From: Deltaproteobacteria bacterium
GTDB lineage: Bacteria; Myxococcota_A; UBA9042; PHBI01
Length of the DNA: 64,000 bases
Direction of reading: 5' to 3'
Assembly (NCBI GenBank): GCA_011526585.1
Contig: WYBB01000243.1
Coordinates: forward strand, 1 to 64,000
Positions 44,964 to 53,684 of the stretch are shown in pieces (positions within the stretch are counted from its first letter, which is position 1; each line of letters begins with the position of its first letter). A program made the translations under genes and the position numbers. Under the pieces are notes generated by a model. That model made no database searches. It had not been told where the DNA came from and worked only from the letters and a program-made list of their open reading frames with translations.

Positions 44964-45783
44964 AGACCCTGCGTCGCTCCCCACGCACCTTGCGGTGGAG
45001 CTGCATGATGAGCTCGTGGTTGGTGTTCATCGTCGCGATCGCCGGCTTGAAGCACTGCTCGTGCGCCAGCGAGCCGGGCACTGGCTCCTTGCCGGAGGTC
45101 GCGCAGACCTCGCCGCAGTCGAGGAAGGTGATGCACTTGGCGTAGGAGTGGAAGACGTCGGGCACGTCGGCGAGGTCGCCGGCACACGCCGGGTTGGGGC
45201 AGCCGCAGCCGACGAAGCGCGCGCAGTAGTGGTCGGTCTGGAGCTTGCGCCAGGCGCCCATGAAGGTGTCGCGCACCGGATCGACGCAGGCGTCGACCTT
45301 GGCCTGATCGCAGCCATCGCAGCCGAGGCCGTCGAGGCAGCCCCAGGCGCTCTCGGGCAGCACCGGCTCCCAGGTCGAGGCGTCCGCTTCGCAGTTGGGC
45401 TCCTGGCACTCACACCCGAGCATGCGCTCGCACCATGCCCGGGCCCGCGCCGACACGGCCGGCAGGCCTCGTCGATCCGCGGCGTCGTCCGCGCGGCTCG
45501 GATCGGGCTCGTCGCCCGGCTCATCGTGGGTGGGCGCGGCGGCCTCGTCGCCGGGCGCGTCGTGGGAGGGCGGGCTCGGCTCGTCGCTCGGAGGCGTCGC
45601 GCCCTCCTCGGGCAGCGCGGTCGGCGGCGCTTCATCTCGTCCAGCAGGCGCTTCGCCTGCTCCAGTGGCCGGTGCTCCGCGCCCTTCGGTGGCGGCGACC
45701 GCCGGGGCCGCCGGCTCGCTCTTGCCGCAACCAAGCGCGACGATGAACGGGAAGGTCAGCGCGATCATCCCCTTCGCTTGCAT
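44929..45783 (-). CDS. Cys-rich lipoprotein, unknown
   Basis: A 284-residue lipoprotein with lipobox VALGC after a short signal, then about 90 residues of Ala/Pro/Glu/Asp low complexity. The C-terminal domain has regularly spaced cysteines (CERMLGCECQEPNC, CLDGLGCDGCDQAKVDAC, CARFVGCGCPNPACAG), implying a disulfide-stabilised fold. CAGGAG precedes the ATG at 45783. The family is not recognised. Confidence 0.78.
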   Translation of the reverse strand: MQAKGMIALTFPFIVALGCGKSEPAAPAVAATEGRGAPATGAGEAPAGRDEAPPTALPEEGATPPSDEPSPPSHDAPGDEAAAPTHDEPGDEPDPSRADDAADRRGLPAVSARARAWCERMLGCECQEPNCEADASTWEPVLPESAWGCLDGLGCDGCDQAKVDACVDPVRDTFMGAWRKLQTDHYCARFVGCGCPNPACAGDLADVPDVFHSYAKCITFLDCGEVCATSGKEPVPGSLAHEQCFKPAIATMNTNHELIMQLHRKVRGERRRVYDQNGNWLYDE

Positions 45784-45869
45784 GTCGAGGGCTCCTGTTC
45801 TGGCTGGACGGCCTTTGAATAGGGCGAGAGCCCGGCAGAGGCAACCCCGCATCCCTCGAGCTCGAGGTT

Positions 45870-46415
45870 TCAGCGTCTGACCGGCATCTTGCCGAGCTTT
45901 CGCTGCAACGAGCGCCGATGCAGCCCGAGGAGCCGCGCCGCCTGTGAGACGTTGCCGCCGCAGTCGTGCATGACGCGCTGGATGTGCTCCCACTCGACGC
46001 GCGCGAGCGACGGCACCTCGGGCACGACCTCGCTCGATCCGGCCTCGGCCGGAGGCGGATCGAAAGCCGCAAGGATCTGATCGGTGTCGGCCGGCTTCTG
46101 CAGGTAGTTCACCGCGCCGATCCGCATCGCCTCGATCGCGGTGGCGATGCTGCCGTACCCGGTGAGCACGACGATCTTCGTCGCCGGATCGATCGCCAGC
46201 AGCTCGCGCACCACCTCGAGCCCGCCGCGGCCCGGCATGCGCAGGTCGACCACCGCCAGCTCGGGGCTCTCCTCGCGCGCCAGCGCGAGCGCCGCCTCGC
46301 CATCGGCCGCCCCCCGCGCGTCGAGCCCGCGATCGGAGAGCGCGCGGATCAGCCGCTCGCGCAGCGGCGCCTCGTCGTCGACGATCAGGATCGAACGCGA
46401 GATCTCGTCGCTCAT
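45870..46415 (-). CDS. regA: RegA/PrrA-type redox response regulator
   Basis: A 181-residue response regulator. The receiver domain has the acidic pair DDE (about 13-15), phospho-acceptor Asp in AVVDLRMPG and Lys in YLQKPAD. A short linker leads to a Fis-like helix-turn-helix ending AARLLGLHRRSLQRKLGKMPVR, the highly conserved RegA/ActR/PrrA signature. It would control energy and respiratory genes in response to redox state. It overlaps the regB stop by four bases. Confidence 0.93.
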   Translation of the reverse strand: MSDEISRSILIVDDEAPLRERLIRALSDRGLDARGAADGEAALALAREESPELAVVDLRMPGRGGLEVVRELLAIDPATKIVVLTGYGSIATAIEAMRIGAVNYLQKPADTDQILAAFDPPPAEAGSSEVVPEVPSLARVEWEHIQRVMHDCGGNVSQAARLLGLHRRSLQRKLGKMPVRR

Positions 46416-47815
46416 GCGGCCCTCCCTGCCTCGTGCGCGCGATCCGCTGCCCCCACCGTGTCGCGCGGGAGCACGAGCGCGACCTCGCTGCCGTCCGCGC
46501 TCGACACGACGTCGAGGCGGCCGCCGAGCGCGTGCGCCAGGGTCTGCGCCAGGTGCAGCCCGAGGCCGAGCCCCTCGCCCGGTCGCGTCGTCACGAACGC
46601 CTCGCCGAGCTCGCGCAGCACCTCGGGCTGAAAGCCCGCGCCGCGATCGCGCACCCATAGGCGCACCTCGTCGCCTCCGCCCCGGCCGGTGACGAGGCGC
46701 GTGCCGATCGCGATCGGCGTCGCTCGCCGCGCCGGATCGACGCTCGCGCGCTGGGCGCGATCGGCGTTGTCGACGAGGTTGCACAGCGCCTGCACCAGCG
46801 CCACCCGCGGCACGACGAGCTCGACCGTCGGCCCCTCGGGCGCCGTCAGCGCCAGCCCCGGTCGGTTGGCGAAGCGCTCGCGCACCTCGCCCCACAGGGT
46901 CGCGCTCGCGATCGGCTCGACCCGCTCGCCGTGCAGGAGGCCACCGCGGCGGCTGAGGTCGTTCAGCATGCCGCGGCAGCGATCGACCTCGGCCCGGATG
47001 AGGCGCGCGTCGTCCGCCAGCACCTTCAGATCGCCCGCGGCGGCGCCTTCGCGTTCCAACGCGCGCTCCAGCTCGCGCGCGCTGACCGCGATGGTCGCGA
47101 GCGGGCTGCCGAGCTCGTGCGCCGCCGAGGCGGAGAAGGTCGCCAGCGCCGCCAGCCGCTCGCTGCGCTCTGCCCTGATCCCGAGGCGCGCGAGCTCCTC
47201 GTCCCGGCGCGCGAGCGCCCGCGCCAGCCCGGAGACGAAGGCCGCGACGAAGGCCGCCGCCAGCGCGAAGGCGACCCACATACCCTGCAGGTGCAGGCTG
47301 GAGGCGCCGTGGTGGTGCATCGCGTGCTCGTCGATCGGGATCGCCGGCAAGACGAAGAGGAGGCCGAACGCCACCGCTGTCGCCAGCGCCATCCACCACG
47401 CTCCGCGCGCCCCGAGCAGGAGCCCGGCCAAGACGACGTGCACGAGATAGAAGATCGAAAACGGGTTGGCCGGCCCGCCCGCCGCGAGCAGGAGCGCGGT
47501 CAGGAGCGCCACGTCGAGCCCGAGCACCGCCGCGATCAGCGCGCGCGCCTCGCCCTCGCCACGCGCGCGCCCGATCCACAGCGCGAGCCCGAGGTTGCTC
47601 GCCGCCCCGAGCCCGACCAGCCCGAGGAGCAACCCCAGCTCCAGCGGCAGCTCGCTCGCCAGCCGCACGATCACGATCGTCAGGAGCTGCCCGCCGAGCG
47701 ACGCCCAGCGCAGCTGGGTGAGCCAACGCAACCCGGCGCGCTGCACCGCCGATGGGCGCGGCTCGGTCGTACGCTCGGGTCCTCGCGGCTCGTCCTTCGG
47801 GCTCACGTTCGCCAC
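46412..47815 (-). CDS. regB: RegB/PrrB-type membrane histidine kinase
   Basis: A 467-residue sensor kinase. Six hydrophobic segments occupy the N-terminal 200 residues and include GGPANPFSIFYLVH, matching the quinone-binding loop of RegB (GGxxNPF). The H-box is SASAAHELGSPLATI, with ATP-binding N, G1 (DRGAGF) and G2 (GEGLGLGLH) boxes. A Cys in DRCRGMLNDL matches the region of the redox-active Cys of RegB. The start is GTG at 47815. regB-regA is the usual gene pair. Confidence 0.93.
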   Translation of the reverse strand: MANVSPKDEPRGPERTTEPRPSAVQRAGLRWLTQLRWASLGGQLLTIVIVRLASELPLELGLLLGLVGLGAASNLGLALWIGRARGEGEARALIAAVLGLDVALLTALLLAAGGPANPFSIFYLVHVVLAGLLLGARGAWWMALATAVAFGLLFVLPAIPIDEHAMHHHGASSLHLQGMWVAFALAAAFVAAFVSGLARALARRDEELARLGIRAERSERLAALATFSASAAHELGSPLATIAVSARELERALEREGAAAGDLKVLADDARLIRAEVDRCRGMLNDLSRRGGLLHGERVEPIASATLWGEVRERFANRPGLALTAPEGPTVELVVPRVALVQALCNLVDNADRAQRASVDPARRATPIAIGTRLVTGRGGGDEVRLWVRDRGAGFQPEVLRELGEAFVTTRPGEGLGLGLHLAQTLAHALGGRLDVVSSADGSEVALVLPRDTVGAADRAHEAGRAA

Positions 47816-47914
47816 CGTAGCCTTACCGACGCGCGGCGGGAAGCCGCTTCACCTCGGTCTCCGCCGGGCGCGCTTGGATCGATGCACAAAACGCCGAGAC
47901 GATGGAATAGAGCC

Positions 47915-47966
47915 TTGACGAGCAGTCTTACATGTCGCAAGTATCCTGCTGCCAGGAGGCGACATG
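47915..47966 (+). promoter_or_regulatory. padR promoter with overlapping operator/hairpin
   Basis: A possible -35 TTGACG (47915-47920) and weak -10 AAGTAT (47939-47944, 18-base spacer) precede padR. CATGTCGC (47931-47938) and GCGACATG (47959-47966) form perfect 8-base arms, the second covering the start codon. An inner repeat, TCCTG (47944-47948) and CAGGA (47953-47957), includes the AGGAGG ribosome site. ATGT/ACAT half-sites fit PadR operators. As RNA the same sequence could hide the ribosome site. Confidence 0.55.
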
Positions 47967-48281
47967 AAGCAAGCGTTGAGCTCGAAAGAGCAGGTGATCC
48001 TCGAGCTGCTCGACACCGGAGAGCGCTACGGGCTCGAGCTGGTCGAGGCCTCGAACGGCGCGCTCAAGCGCGGCACGGTGTACGTGACGCTGGCGCGCAT
48101 GGAGGCGCAGGGCCTCGTGACCTCGCGCCACGAGGACGGGCCGCCGCCGCAGGGCGGGCTGCCGCGGCGTCTCTACCGGGCGACCGCGCTCGCGGCCGAG
48201 CTGATGGCGCTGCAGCGCGCGATGCACGAGACGCTGCGCGCGTCCGGGCTGAAGCTCGCGCTGGTCGGAGGTGGGTCGTGA
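47964..48281 (+). CDS. PadR-family transcriptional regulator
   Basis: A 105-residue winged-helix repressor. SSKEQVILELLDTGERYGLELVEA, then KRGTVYVTLARMEAQGLV and YRATALAAELM match PadR. It lacks a large C-terminal dimerisation domain and so belongs to the short PadR subfamily. It overlaps the next gene by four bases (GTGA). A palindrome over its own start suggests autoregulation. Short PadR genes are commonly coupled to a membrane protein they regulate. Confidence 0.92.
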   Translation: MKQALSSKEQVILELLDTGERYGLELVEASNGALKRGTVYVTLARMEAQGLVTSRHEDGPPPQGGLPRRLYRATALAAELMALQRAMHETLRASGLKLALVGGGS

Positions 48282-49336
48282 AGGGCGGCTTCATCATGCG
48301 TTGGGGCAGGGGCATGCTCGAGCCCGAGACCTACGAGCGCACGCTGCTCGCGGCCGAGGCCGATCTGCGCCACGAGCTCGCGAACGCGCCGAGCGACGTC
48401 GAGCGCGCGCGCATCACCAGGGGCGCGCGCATGACGTTGGTGCGCGTGCTCATCGGCGCGCTTGCCCACGACCGGCGCGTCGCGCGCCGCGGGCTCGCGT
48501 GGTGGCTCCTCATGGCCCCGCTCCTGGCGGTGCTGGTCGGCATGCTCGCCCTGCCGGCGGGCCACGGCATGCCGGTCATCGCGCAGCTCGTCTTCGTGGC
48601 GCTCGGCCTCCTCCTCGGCGCGACCATGGCGCGAACGCCGCGCCGCGTGCTCGCGCACGAGGCGCCGGCGGGAGGCTGGATCGCGCTCGGTGTGCTCGCG
48701 CTCGTGCCGCTCGTCGGCACGTCGGTCGACGGCGCCACGCGTTGGCTCGCGATCGGCCCGCTACAGATCCACGTCGCCACCCTCGTCCTGCCGTTCGTGG
48801 CGCTCGCGCTCGTCGAGCTCTCGGCGCGTGGGCGCGCGCTGCACACGGCGGCGATGATCGTCGTCGCGCACGCGGCGCTGGCGCTGACCTCCGACGCCGG
48901 CGCCACGCTCACCTGGTCGCTGGTGCTCGCGGTCGCGACGTCGCTCCGCTGGCGCTGGGCGCTCGCGGCCGCCGCGCTCGGGATCGGCGCCTTCGCGCTC
49001 GCGCTCGCCCGCGATCCGGGGCTTGCGCCATCGCCGCTCGCCGAAGGCGCGCTCGGCACGCTCGCCGGTGAGAGCGCCATCGCGCTGGCGCTCGGGATCG
49101 CAGGCCTCGCGCTGGCGATCGGCGCCCCGCTCACGCGGCTCGGCGCCGCCGATCGACGCGCCAGGGCGCTCGCGCTCACCGCCGCGCTGGTCGTCGCCGC
49201 GCCGCTCGCGGCCAACGCGTGGCTCGCGACGCCGGTGCCGCTGGTCGGCTACGGGGGCAGCGCGGTCATCGCGACCTACCTCGCGCTCGGTGCGCTCCTG
49301 TCTTACGCGCGCCGCGCACCGCCGCGCCCCGCCTGA
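48278..49336 (+). CDS. SEDS (FtsW/RodA)-like membrane protein coupled to PadR
   Basis: A 352-residue membrane protein with about ten hydrophobic helices. The first about 65 residues are helical and charged, resembling the soluble region of PadR-associated membrane proteins. The loop GTSVDGATRWLAIGPLQI (147-164) matches the conserved SEDS sequence before the peptidoglycan-polymerase helices, and PVPLVGYGGSAVIATYLALG near the C-terminus matches the FtsW/RodA signature P-x-SYGGSS. The HTDF segment carrying the catalytic Asp in SEDS polymerases is not visible; at that place it reads LAEGALGTLAGES. It may be an inactive or repurposed SEDS relative. Start GTG at 48278 overlaps padR. Confidence 0.72.
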   Translation: MKGGFIMRWGRGMLEPETYERTLLAAEADLRHELANAPSDVERARITRGARMTLVRVLIGALAHDRRVARRGLAWWLLMAPLLAVLVGMLALPAGHGMPVIAQLVFVALGLLLGATMARTPRRVLAHEAPAGGWIALGVLALVPLVGTSVDGATRWLAIGPLQIHVATLVLPFVALALVELSARGRALHTAAMIVVAHAALALTSDAGATLTWSLVLAVATSLRWRWALAAAALGIGAFALALARDPGLAPSPLAEGALGTLAGESAIALALGIAGLALAIGAPLTRLGAADRRARALALTAALVVAAPLAANAWLATPVPLVGYGGSAVIATYLALGALLSYARRAPPRPA

Positions 49337-49350
49337 CGAGAGGTCCCATG

Positions 49351-49373
49351 GCGTGGCCGTCGCGCGGCCACGC
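49351..49373. terminator. Stem-loop between convergent genes
   Basis: GCGTGGCC (49351-49358) and GGCCACGC (49366-49373) are perfect complements around a 7-base loop. It fills the gap between the SEDS-like gene and the convergent small gene. No T-run follows, so it would need Rho or act as a weak bidirectional terminator. Confidence 0.45.
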
Positions 49374-49826
49374 TCACCCGCTCGCCCGGTCGGCATACAG
49401 CACGCCGTGCCGCAGCTCGATCGGCGCCGGCCGGTGCGGCAGGAGCCACCGATACGCGGCGTCCCACACCACGTCGGCCGCCGCCCCGGCGAACACTCGG
49501 CGCACGGCCTGCGCCACGTCGTTCGCCGCGAACAGCCCGGCATCCTCCGTGCCCAGCGCGCGCACCACCTCGCTCGCGGCGACGCGGTAGGTCGACCACG
49601 TGAACGTCGACCCGCTCGGCGGTGGCGCGGCGTCGGGGCTCGGCGCGAGCCCTCGCGCCGCGAAGAAGCGCGCGAGCCCTCGCGCGCGCTCGTCGACCAT
49701 CGCCACGAAGCGCGCGCGCTCGGGTGCGTCATGAGGATCGCCCAGCTCGCACATGACCAGGATCGGCAAAGGCTGATCCCACGGCGCCCCGCAGACGTTC
49801 GTGGCCGCGGCCTCCACGTCGATCAC
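49374..49826 (-). CDS. Small unknown protein, partner of the next gene
   Basis: A 150-residue soluble protein of no recognised family. It contains a Cys pair region (NVCGAPW, MCELGDPHD) and a hydrophobic, Ala-rich C-terminal half (RVFAGAAADVVWDAAYRWLLP). The GTG at 49826 overlaps the upstream gene stop as GTGA, so the two are translated together, perhaps as a complex. Confidence 0.6.
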   Translation of the reverse strand: MIDVEAAATNVCGAPWDQPLPILVMCELGDPHDAPERARFVAMVDERARGLARFFAARGLAPSPDAAPPPSGSTFTWSTYRVAASEVVRALGTEDAGLFAANDVAQAVRRVFAGAAADVVWDAAYRWLLPHRPAPIELRHGVLYADRASG

Positions 49827-50272
49827 CTGAAGCGCATGTGCACGCGCTCCTCGGGCGGTCCGCCCGCGCCCCAGTACGTCGTCGGATCAGGCGCGAACCC
49901 GGACATCTCGACGCGCCCGGCGGCGTCCGACTCCATCAAGAAGCCACCCGAGCCATCGTAGAGATCGATCTGGAACGCGCGGCGACCCAGGGCCCGGGCC
50001 AGCCGTGCCAGCAGCGGTGGCTCGTGCACCTGCAGGAGCTCGAGCGGCATCGTCACGACGCAGGTCCACCCGGGCGCGCCGGCGAGCGCCAGGATCCCCC
50101 AGCGCCCGACCTCGTCCCCGCGCCCGTACTGCATCGGGTCATACGCCTCGGGCACCCGCTCCAACGGCGTGACGAGCACGCGCCCGCGCTCGACCACCAG
50201 CGCCCCGAGCACCTCGGTGACCCGCTCGACGTCGTCGCTCTCGACGAACGCCAGGTTCATCCACTCACCCAT
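49823..50272 (-). CDS. Small unknown protein, first of a two-gene unit
   Basis: A 149-residue soluble protein. The N-terminal half, LAFVESDDVERVTEVLGALV, looks like an alpha/beta fold. Later ILALAGAPGWTCVVTMPLELL and RRAFQIDLYDGSGGFLMESD suggest a compact beta-sheet protein like immunity or SMI1-type proteins, but no family can be assigned. It overlaps its downstream partner by four bases and is divergent from the M16-like gene. Confidence 0.6.
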   Translation of the reverse strand: MGEWMNLAFVESDDVERVTEVLGALVVERGRVLVTPLERVPEAYDPMQYGRGDEVGRWGILALAGAPGWTCVVTMPLELLQVHEPPLLARLARALGRRAFQIDLYDGSGGFLMESDAAGRVEMSGFAPDPTTYWGAGGPPEERVHMRFR

Positions 50273-50460
50273 CGCCTCGCCTCCATGCGATTGGAACCCG
50301 ATCGTCGGCCCCGGTCAACGAACACGCCCGCTCTGTTCCGGCCTGCGCTCCGGCGCGCTCCCCGACGGTGAGGGAGCGAGGCGGACCATCGTCGGCGCAT
50401 CTCACCGCACGCCGAGGCAGATGTGACACGATTCGCCTGGCGCTGTATTGAGCTCCACCG

Positions 50461-51768
50461 ATGGAACCGATCGCAGAACGTCGCTTCATGCTTGCCAATG
50501 GCATGGCGATCCACCTGATCGAACGTCGGGGGTGGACGACCTTTGCCGTGACGCTCGATCTCGGGATCGGTTGGGGTGACGACGACGCTGCCGCGCCGGG
50601 CCTGGCCATGCTGCTGCCACGGCTCTATGCCGAGCCCGAGCTCGCGCCGTCGAGCGCGCCGGGGCTCGGTTGGCGGTGGTGGTGCGCGATCGCGGACACC
50701 TTCGTGTCGGTGGCCGGACATCCGAGCCACCTCGGCGAGACCCTGGCCTCGCTCGCTCGGATCATGGATCCGCGACCGCTCACCAGGCAGGCGTTCGAGG
50801 AGGGGCTGCGCGCGCTGAAGCGGGAAGGGCAGGCGGAGCGCGCCGCGCCGCGCACCCGGGTCCTCGAAGCGGCCCGAGCGCGCATGGTCGGCGACGAGGT
50901 CCTCGCGCGCGATTCGTTGGCCGATCTCAGGCCGCTGGGCCGCCTCACCTTCGACGAGATCGCGAGCCGGCATGCGCGCGGATGGTCATCTCGCAACGCG
51001 CGCCTGACGCTCGCGTCTCCCACCCCGATCGACGAGCTCGCCGCCCGCGTCGAGCAGACCCTGGGCCGGGTGGTCTCCCGCGCCGAGCCGCTGGCCGAGC
51101 GCCCGCGCCGCGAGCCGGCCGCGCGATCCGAGCTGGTCGTTCGCTTCGTCGCCGACGCGCAGCCGCCGTGGGTGATCGTCGCGCAGCCCCTCGCCTCGGC
51201 CGAGCCGACCGCACAGGTGATGCTGCTACGGCAGCTCGCGCTGCGCGCGATCTCCGAGGGGCTCGAGGCCGTGCCCGCGCACGAGACATGGTCCGCCGGC
51301 GCGCCGCAGTGCGCGACCCACCACTTTGGACCACGAGGGATCTTCGAGCTCTCGGTGACGCTGCCGCCCAGGCGCGTGATAGCGGGGCTCGAGCTCGTGC
51401 TCGCGCGGATCGAGCAGGCGCAGCGCTCGCCCCCCGAGCAGGCGGACGTGATGGCGGCGCGGCGCGAGGTCACCGAGTACCTCGAGATGGTCGAGGGCGA
51501 TCCGAGCGAGGTCTGCAGGTTGCTGGCAGGGCAGGGCATGCGGCAGGCCAGCCCCTGGCGTGGCAGCCTCGCCGAGCTGCGCGAAGCGGTCGCCCGGGTC
51601 GAGCCCGCCGAGCTCGGCGCCTTGGCGCGCCGGGTCTTCGCTCCGACATCCCGCTCCGTGCTCGTCGTCGGTCCGCTGCCGCTCTTGACCAGCTGGCGCG
51701 CCAGACGTCTCGTGCGCCGCTTCGACCGAGACCCCGAGCACCCGCGCGGCGCAGGTCATCACGCCTGA
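50461..51768 (+). CDS. M16-peptidase-like protein without the zinc motif
   Basis: A 435-residue protein with the two-half layout of M16 (pitrilysin/processing peptidase) subunits: LANGMAIHLIERRG followed by LDLGIGWGDDDAAAPGLA at the N-terminus and the second, noncatalytic half at about 220-420. The catalytic HxxEH motif should come right after PGLA but reads MLLPR (50-54), so no zinc can be bound there. It is probably a noncatalytic partner or a pseudoenzyme. No catalytic M16 gene lies beside it. Confidence 0.75.
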   Translation: MEPIAERRFMLANGMAIHLIERRGWTTFAVTLDLGIGWGDDDAAAPGLAMLLPRLYAEPELAPSSAPGLGWRWWCAIADTFVSVAGHPSHLGETLASLARIMDPRPLTRQAFEEGLRALKREGQAERAAPRTRVLEAARARMVGDEVLARDSLADLRPLGRLTFDEIASRHARGWSSRNARLTLASPTPIDELAARVEQTLGRVVSRAEPLAERPRREPAARSELVVRFVADAQPPWVIVAQPLASAEPTAQVMLLRQLALRAISEGLEAVPAHETWSAGAPQCATHHFGPRGIFELSVTLPPRRVIAGLELVLARIEQAQRSPPEQADVMAARREVTEYLEMVEGDPSEVCRLLAGQGMRQASPWRGSLAELREAVARVEPAELGALARRVFAPTSRSVLVVGPLPLLTSWRARRLVRRFDRDPEHPRGAGHHA

Positions 51769-51858
51769 CGTTCGCGTGCACCGCCTCGCTGCGCGCCACA
51801 CCGCCGCCTGCCGCTGCGTGCAATTGCGCCGCCTGCACATGCAAGGTACACAACGGCC

Positions 51859-52890
51859 ATGCCGACGCTGCGCTCGCTCCTGCCCACGACTTCGTTGTCT
51901 TTGCTCATGGCGCTGTTCGCTGCGTGCGGATCGTCGGGGGGCGCTTCGGCCGTCGTGGAGAAGGTGCACGGCGAGCCCGAGTACGCGCAGGCCGCGTTTT
52001 CGGCGGCGCAGATCCACGCGGCGACGAAGCCGGGGCGGACGTACGTGTGGCGCGTGGTGTCGCCCGGCGCGCCCGAGACGCTCTCGGTGATGACGTTCGG
52101 GGCGGTCGACGACGAAGGTGCGGATCTCACGAGGGAGACACGCGCGCCCGGCGGCGAGGTGGTCGACGGGCCGACGTCGGCGCGCGCGACGTGGGGGGAG
52201 CTGGAGGGGCACGGGCGCTTCCCGTTGGACGCGCTGACCGTCACGGCGACGACGGTGTCGGTCCCGGCGGGCACGTGGCCGGCGCGGCTCTACGAGGTGC
52301 GGAGAGCGGACGACGACATCCTGCGCCTCTGGTTCGCCGACGAGCTGCCGGGGGCGCCGGTCCGGATCGAGACGATGGAGGACGGGCTGGTCGTGGAGAC
52401 GCGCGAGCTGATCGAGCACAGGAACGGGCTCGTGCTGGGGAGGGTGACGGACGCGGCGTACGAGCTGGCGAAGGCCGAGGGTCGGATCGACGACAACGGC
52501 GTCGTGTTCACGCCGGCCGAGATCGCCGACGGCACCTACCGAGCGGTCTTCGGGCACGGGTTCGACGAGCGCGCCTCCGACCTGTTGATGGGCACGACGC
52601 TCACGGTCGATCGCGCGCGCGGCACGGCGACGATCACCACGCCCGGGCAGGGCACGACGGTCCTGAAACTGACGCCGAGACCTCGGAGCGAGTGGATCCC
52701 GAACTGCATGTCCTCGACCGGCTACATCCTCAACGAGGCGGCGAACCTCGAGCCCGCGACGGTCACCGTCGTCGGCGCGACGTTCGAGTCGGCCTCGCTC
52801 CAGGGCGTGTGCAAGGCCGAGCGGGTCGTGCTGATCGGCAAGGCGGGCGGGCCGGATCTGACGTTCGACCTGCCGCGCACCAGCCCCTGA
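51859..52890 (+). CDS. Lipoprotein, unknown
   Basis: A 343-residue lipoprotein; signal core and lipobox LFAAC. The mature part is beta-rich and polar with a LIPID-carrier-like look (TYVWRVVSPGAPETLSVMTF) and one Cys pair near the C-terminus (NCMSSTG, GVCKAE). No recognised domain. The coding strand here is G-richer than in the neighbouring genes. Confidence 0.72.
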   Translation: MPTLRSLLPTTSLSLLMALFAACGSSGGASAVVEKVHGEPEYAQAAFSAAQIHAATKPGRTYVWRVVSPGAPETLSVMTFGAVDDEGADLTRETRAPGGEVVDGPTSARATWGELEGHGRFPLDALTVTATTVSVPAGTWPARLYEVRRADDDILRLWFADELPGAPVRIETMEDGLVVETRELIEHRNGLVLGRVTDAAYELAKAEGRIDDNGVVFTPAEIADGTYRAVFGHGFDERASDLLMGTTLTVDRARGTATITTPGQGTTVLKLTPRPRSEWIPNCMSSTGYILNEAANLEPATVTVVGATFESASLQGVCKAERVVLIGKAGGPDLTFDLPRTSP

Positions 52891-52905
52891 TGGAGCGCGC
52901 GCCGC

Positions 52906-53035
52906 GTGGTGCTGACCGGCGGGCTCGGGATCGACAGCGGCGACTTCGAGGCGGACGCGGGCTACGCGTGGCGTGGGATCGTCGCGGCCGAGCTCGGTCT
53001 CCTCTTCGATTCCGATAGCTGGAGCGACCTGCACC
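52906..53035 (+). pseudogene. Possible gene remnant downstream of lipoprotein
   Basis: A short open frame with protein-like sequence (VVLTGGLGIDSGDFEADAGY, then AWRGIVAAELGLLFDSDSW) and no ribosome site. It runs into the end of the convergent thioredoxin gene. It may be the tail of a decayed gene or noise. Confidence 0.2.
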
Positions 53036-53059
53036 GAGCCCATTGCACACACCCACCGC

Positions 53060-53683
53060 TCAAGGTCCGGCGGCCGCGGGTTGGCGCGGCGTGTGACAGC
53101 GCCCGGCCTGTCCGAGCGATCGGGTGACCGTGCAGCCCCAGACCGGCGTGCGACGTAGTCCATCGCCCGCGCCCGCCAGGACCTCGCCGAGCGTCTCCTC
53201 CAGCCACGCCTCGCGGTCCGGATCGCCGGGCGCGCGCTCGTTGTCGATCCAGCCCTGGAAGCGCACCTGCCCCATCCGATCGAGCACCACCACGGTCGGC
53301 GTGCTGATGACGCCGAGGTGCCGCGCGAGCACGCCGCCGTCGTCGCGCAGGATCGGCAGCGGCCAGCGGCCGTCCGCCTCGCGCACCACCTCGTCGTCGT
53401 CATCGGCGTTGCTCGCGACGTAGTAGAGCGCGACCCGCTCGCCGCCGTGGCGCGCGGCCAGGTCTTCGACGCGTGCCGCGTAGCGCTTCACGCACGGGCA
53501 GGTGCTCGCCCACCACACGAGCACCGTCGCGTCGTGGTCGCTGACGATTTCACTCAGCGCCAGCGCGCGCCCGTCGCTCGTGGCGAGCGCGCCCGCGTCC
53601 GGCCCCAGCACGCCCGCGCCCGCGCCCGATGCGCACCCCGCGAGCACGACCGAGAACGCCCAGAGGATCATCGCGCGCATCAT
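53060..53683 (-). CDS. Thioredoxin-fold lipoprotein (redoxin-like)
   Basis: A 207-residue lipoprotein (lipobox VLAGC) with a thioredoxin-like domain. The active-site region is WWASTCPCVKRYA, a CPC rather than CxxC pair, and cis-Pro is at GVISTPTVVVLD. A downstream TPVWGC Cys may act as the resolving residue. It starts two bases after the stop of the beta-barrel gene, so the two form an operon; the pair may handle redox repair or metal delivery at the envelope. An ATG three bases later is equally possible. Confidence 0.8.
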   Translation of the reverse strand: MMRAMILWAFSVVLAGCASGAGAGVLGPDAGALATSDGRALALSEIVSDHDATVLVWWASTCPCVKRYAARVEDLAARHGGERVALYYVASNADDDDEVVREADGRWPLPILRDDGGVLARHLGVISTPTVVVLDRMGQVRFQGWIDNERAPGDPDREAWLEETLGEVLAGAGDGLRRTPVWGCTVTRSLGQAGRCHTPRQPAAAGP

Positions 53684-53684
53684 C

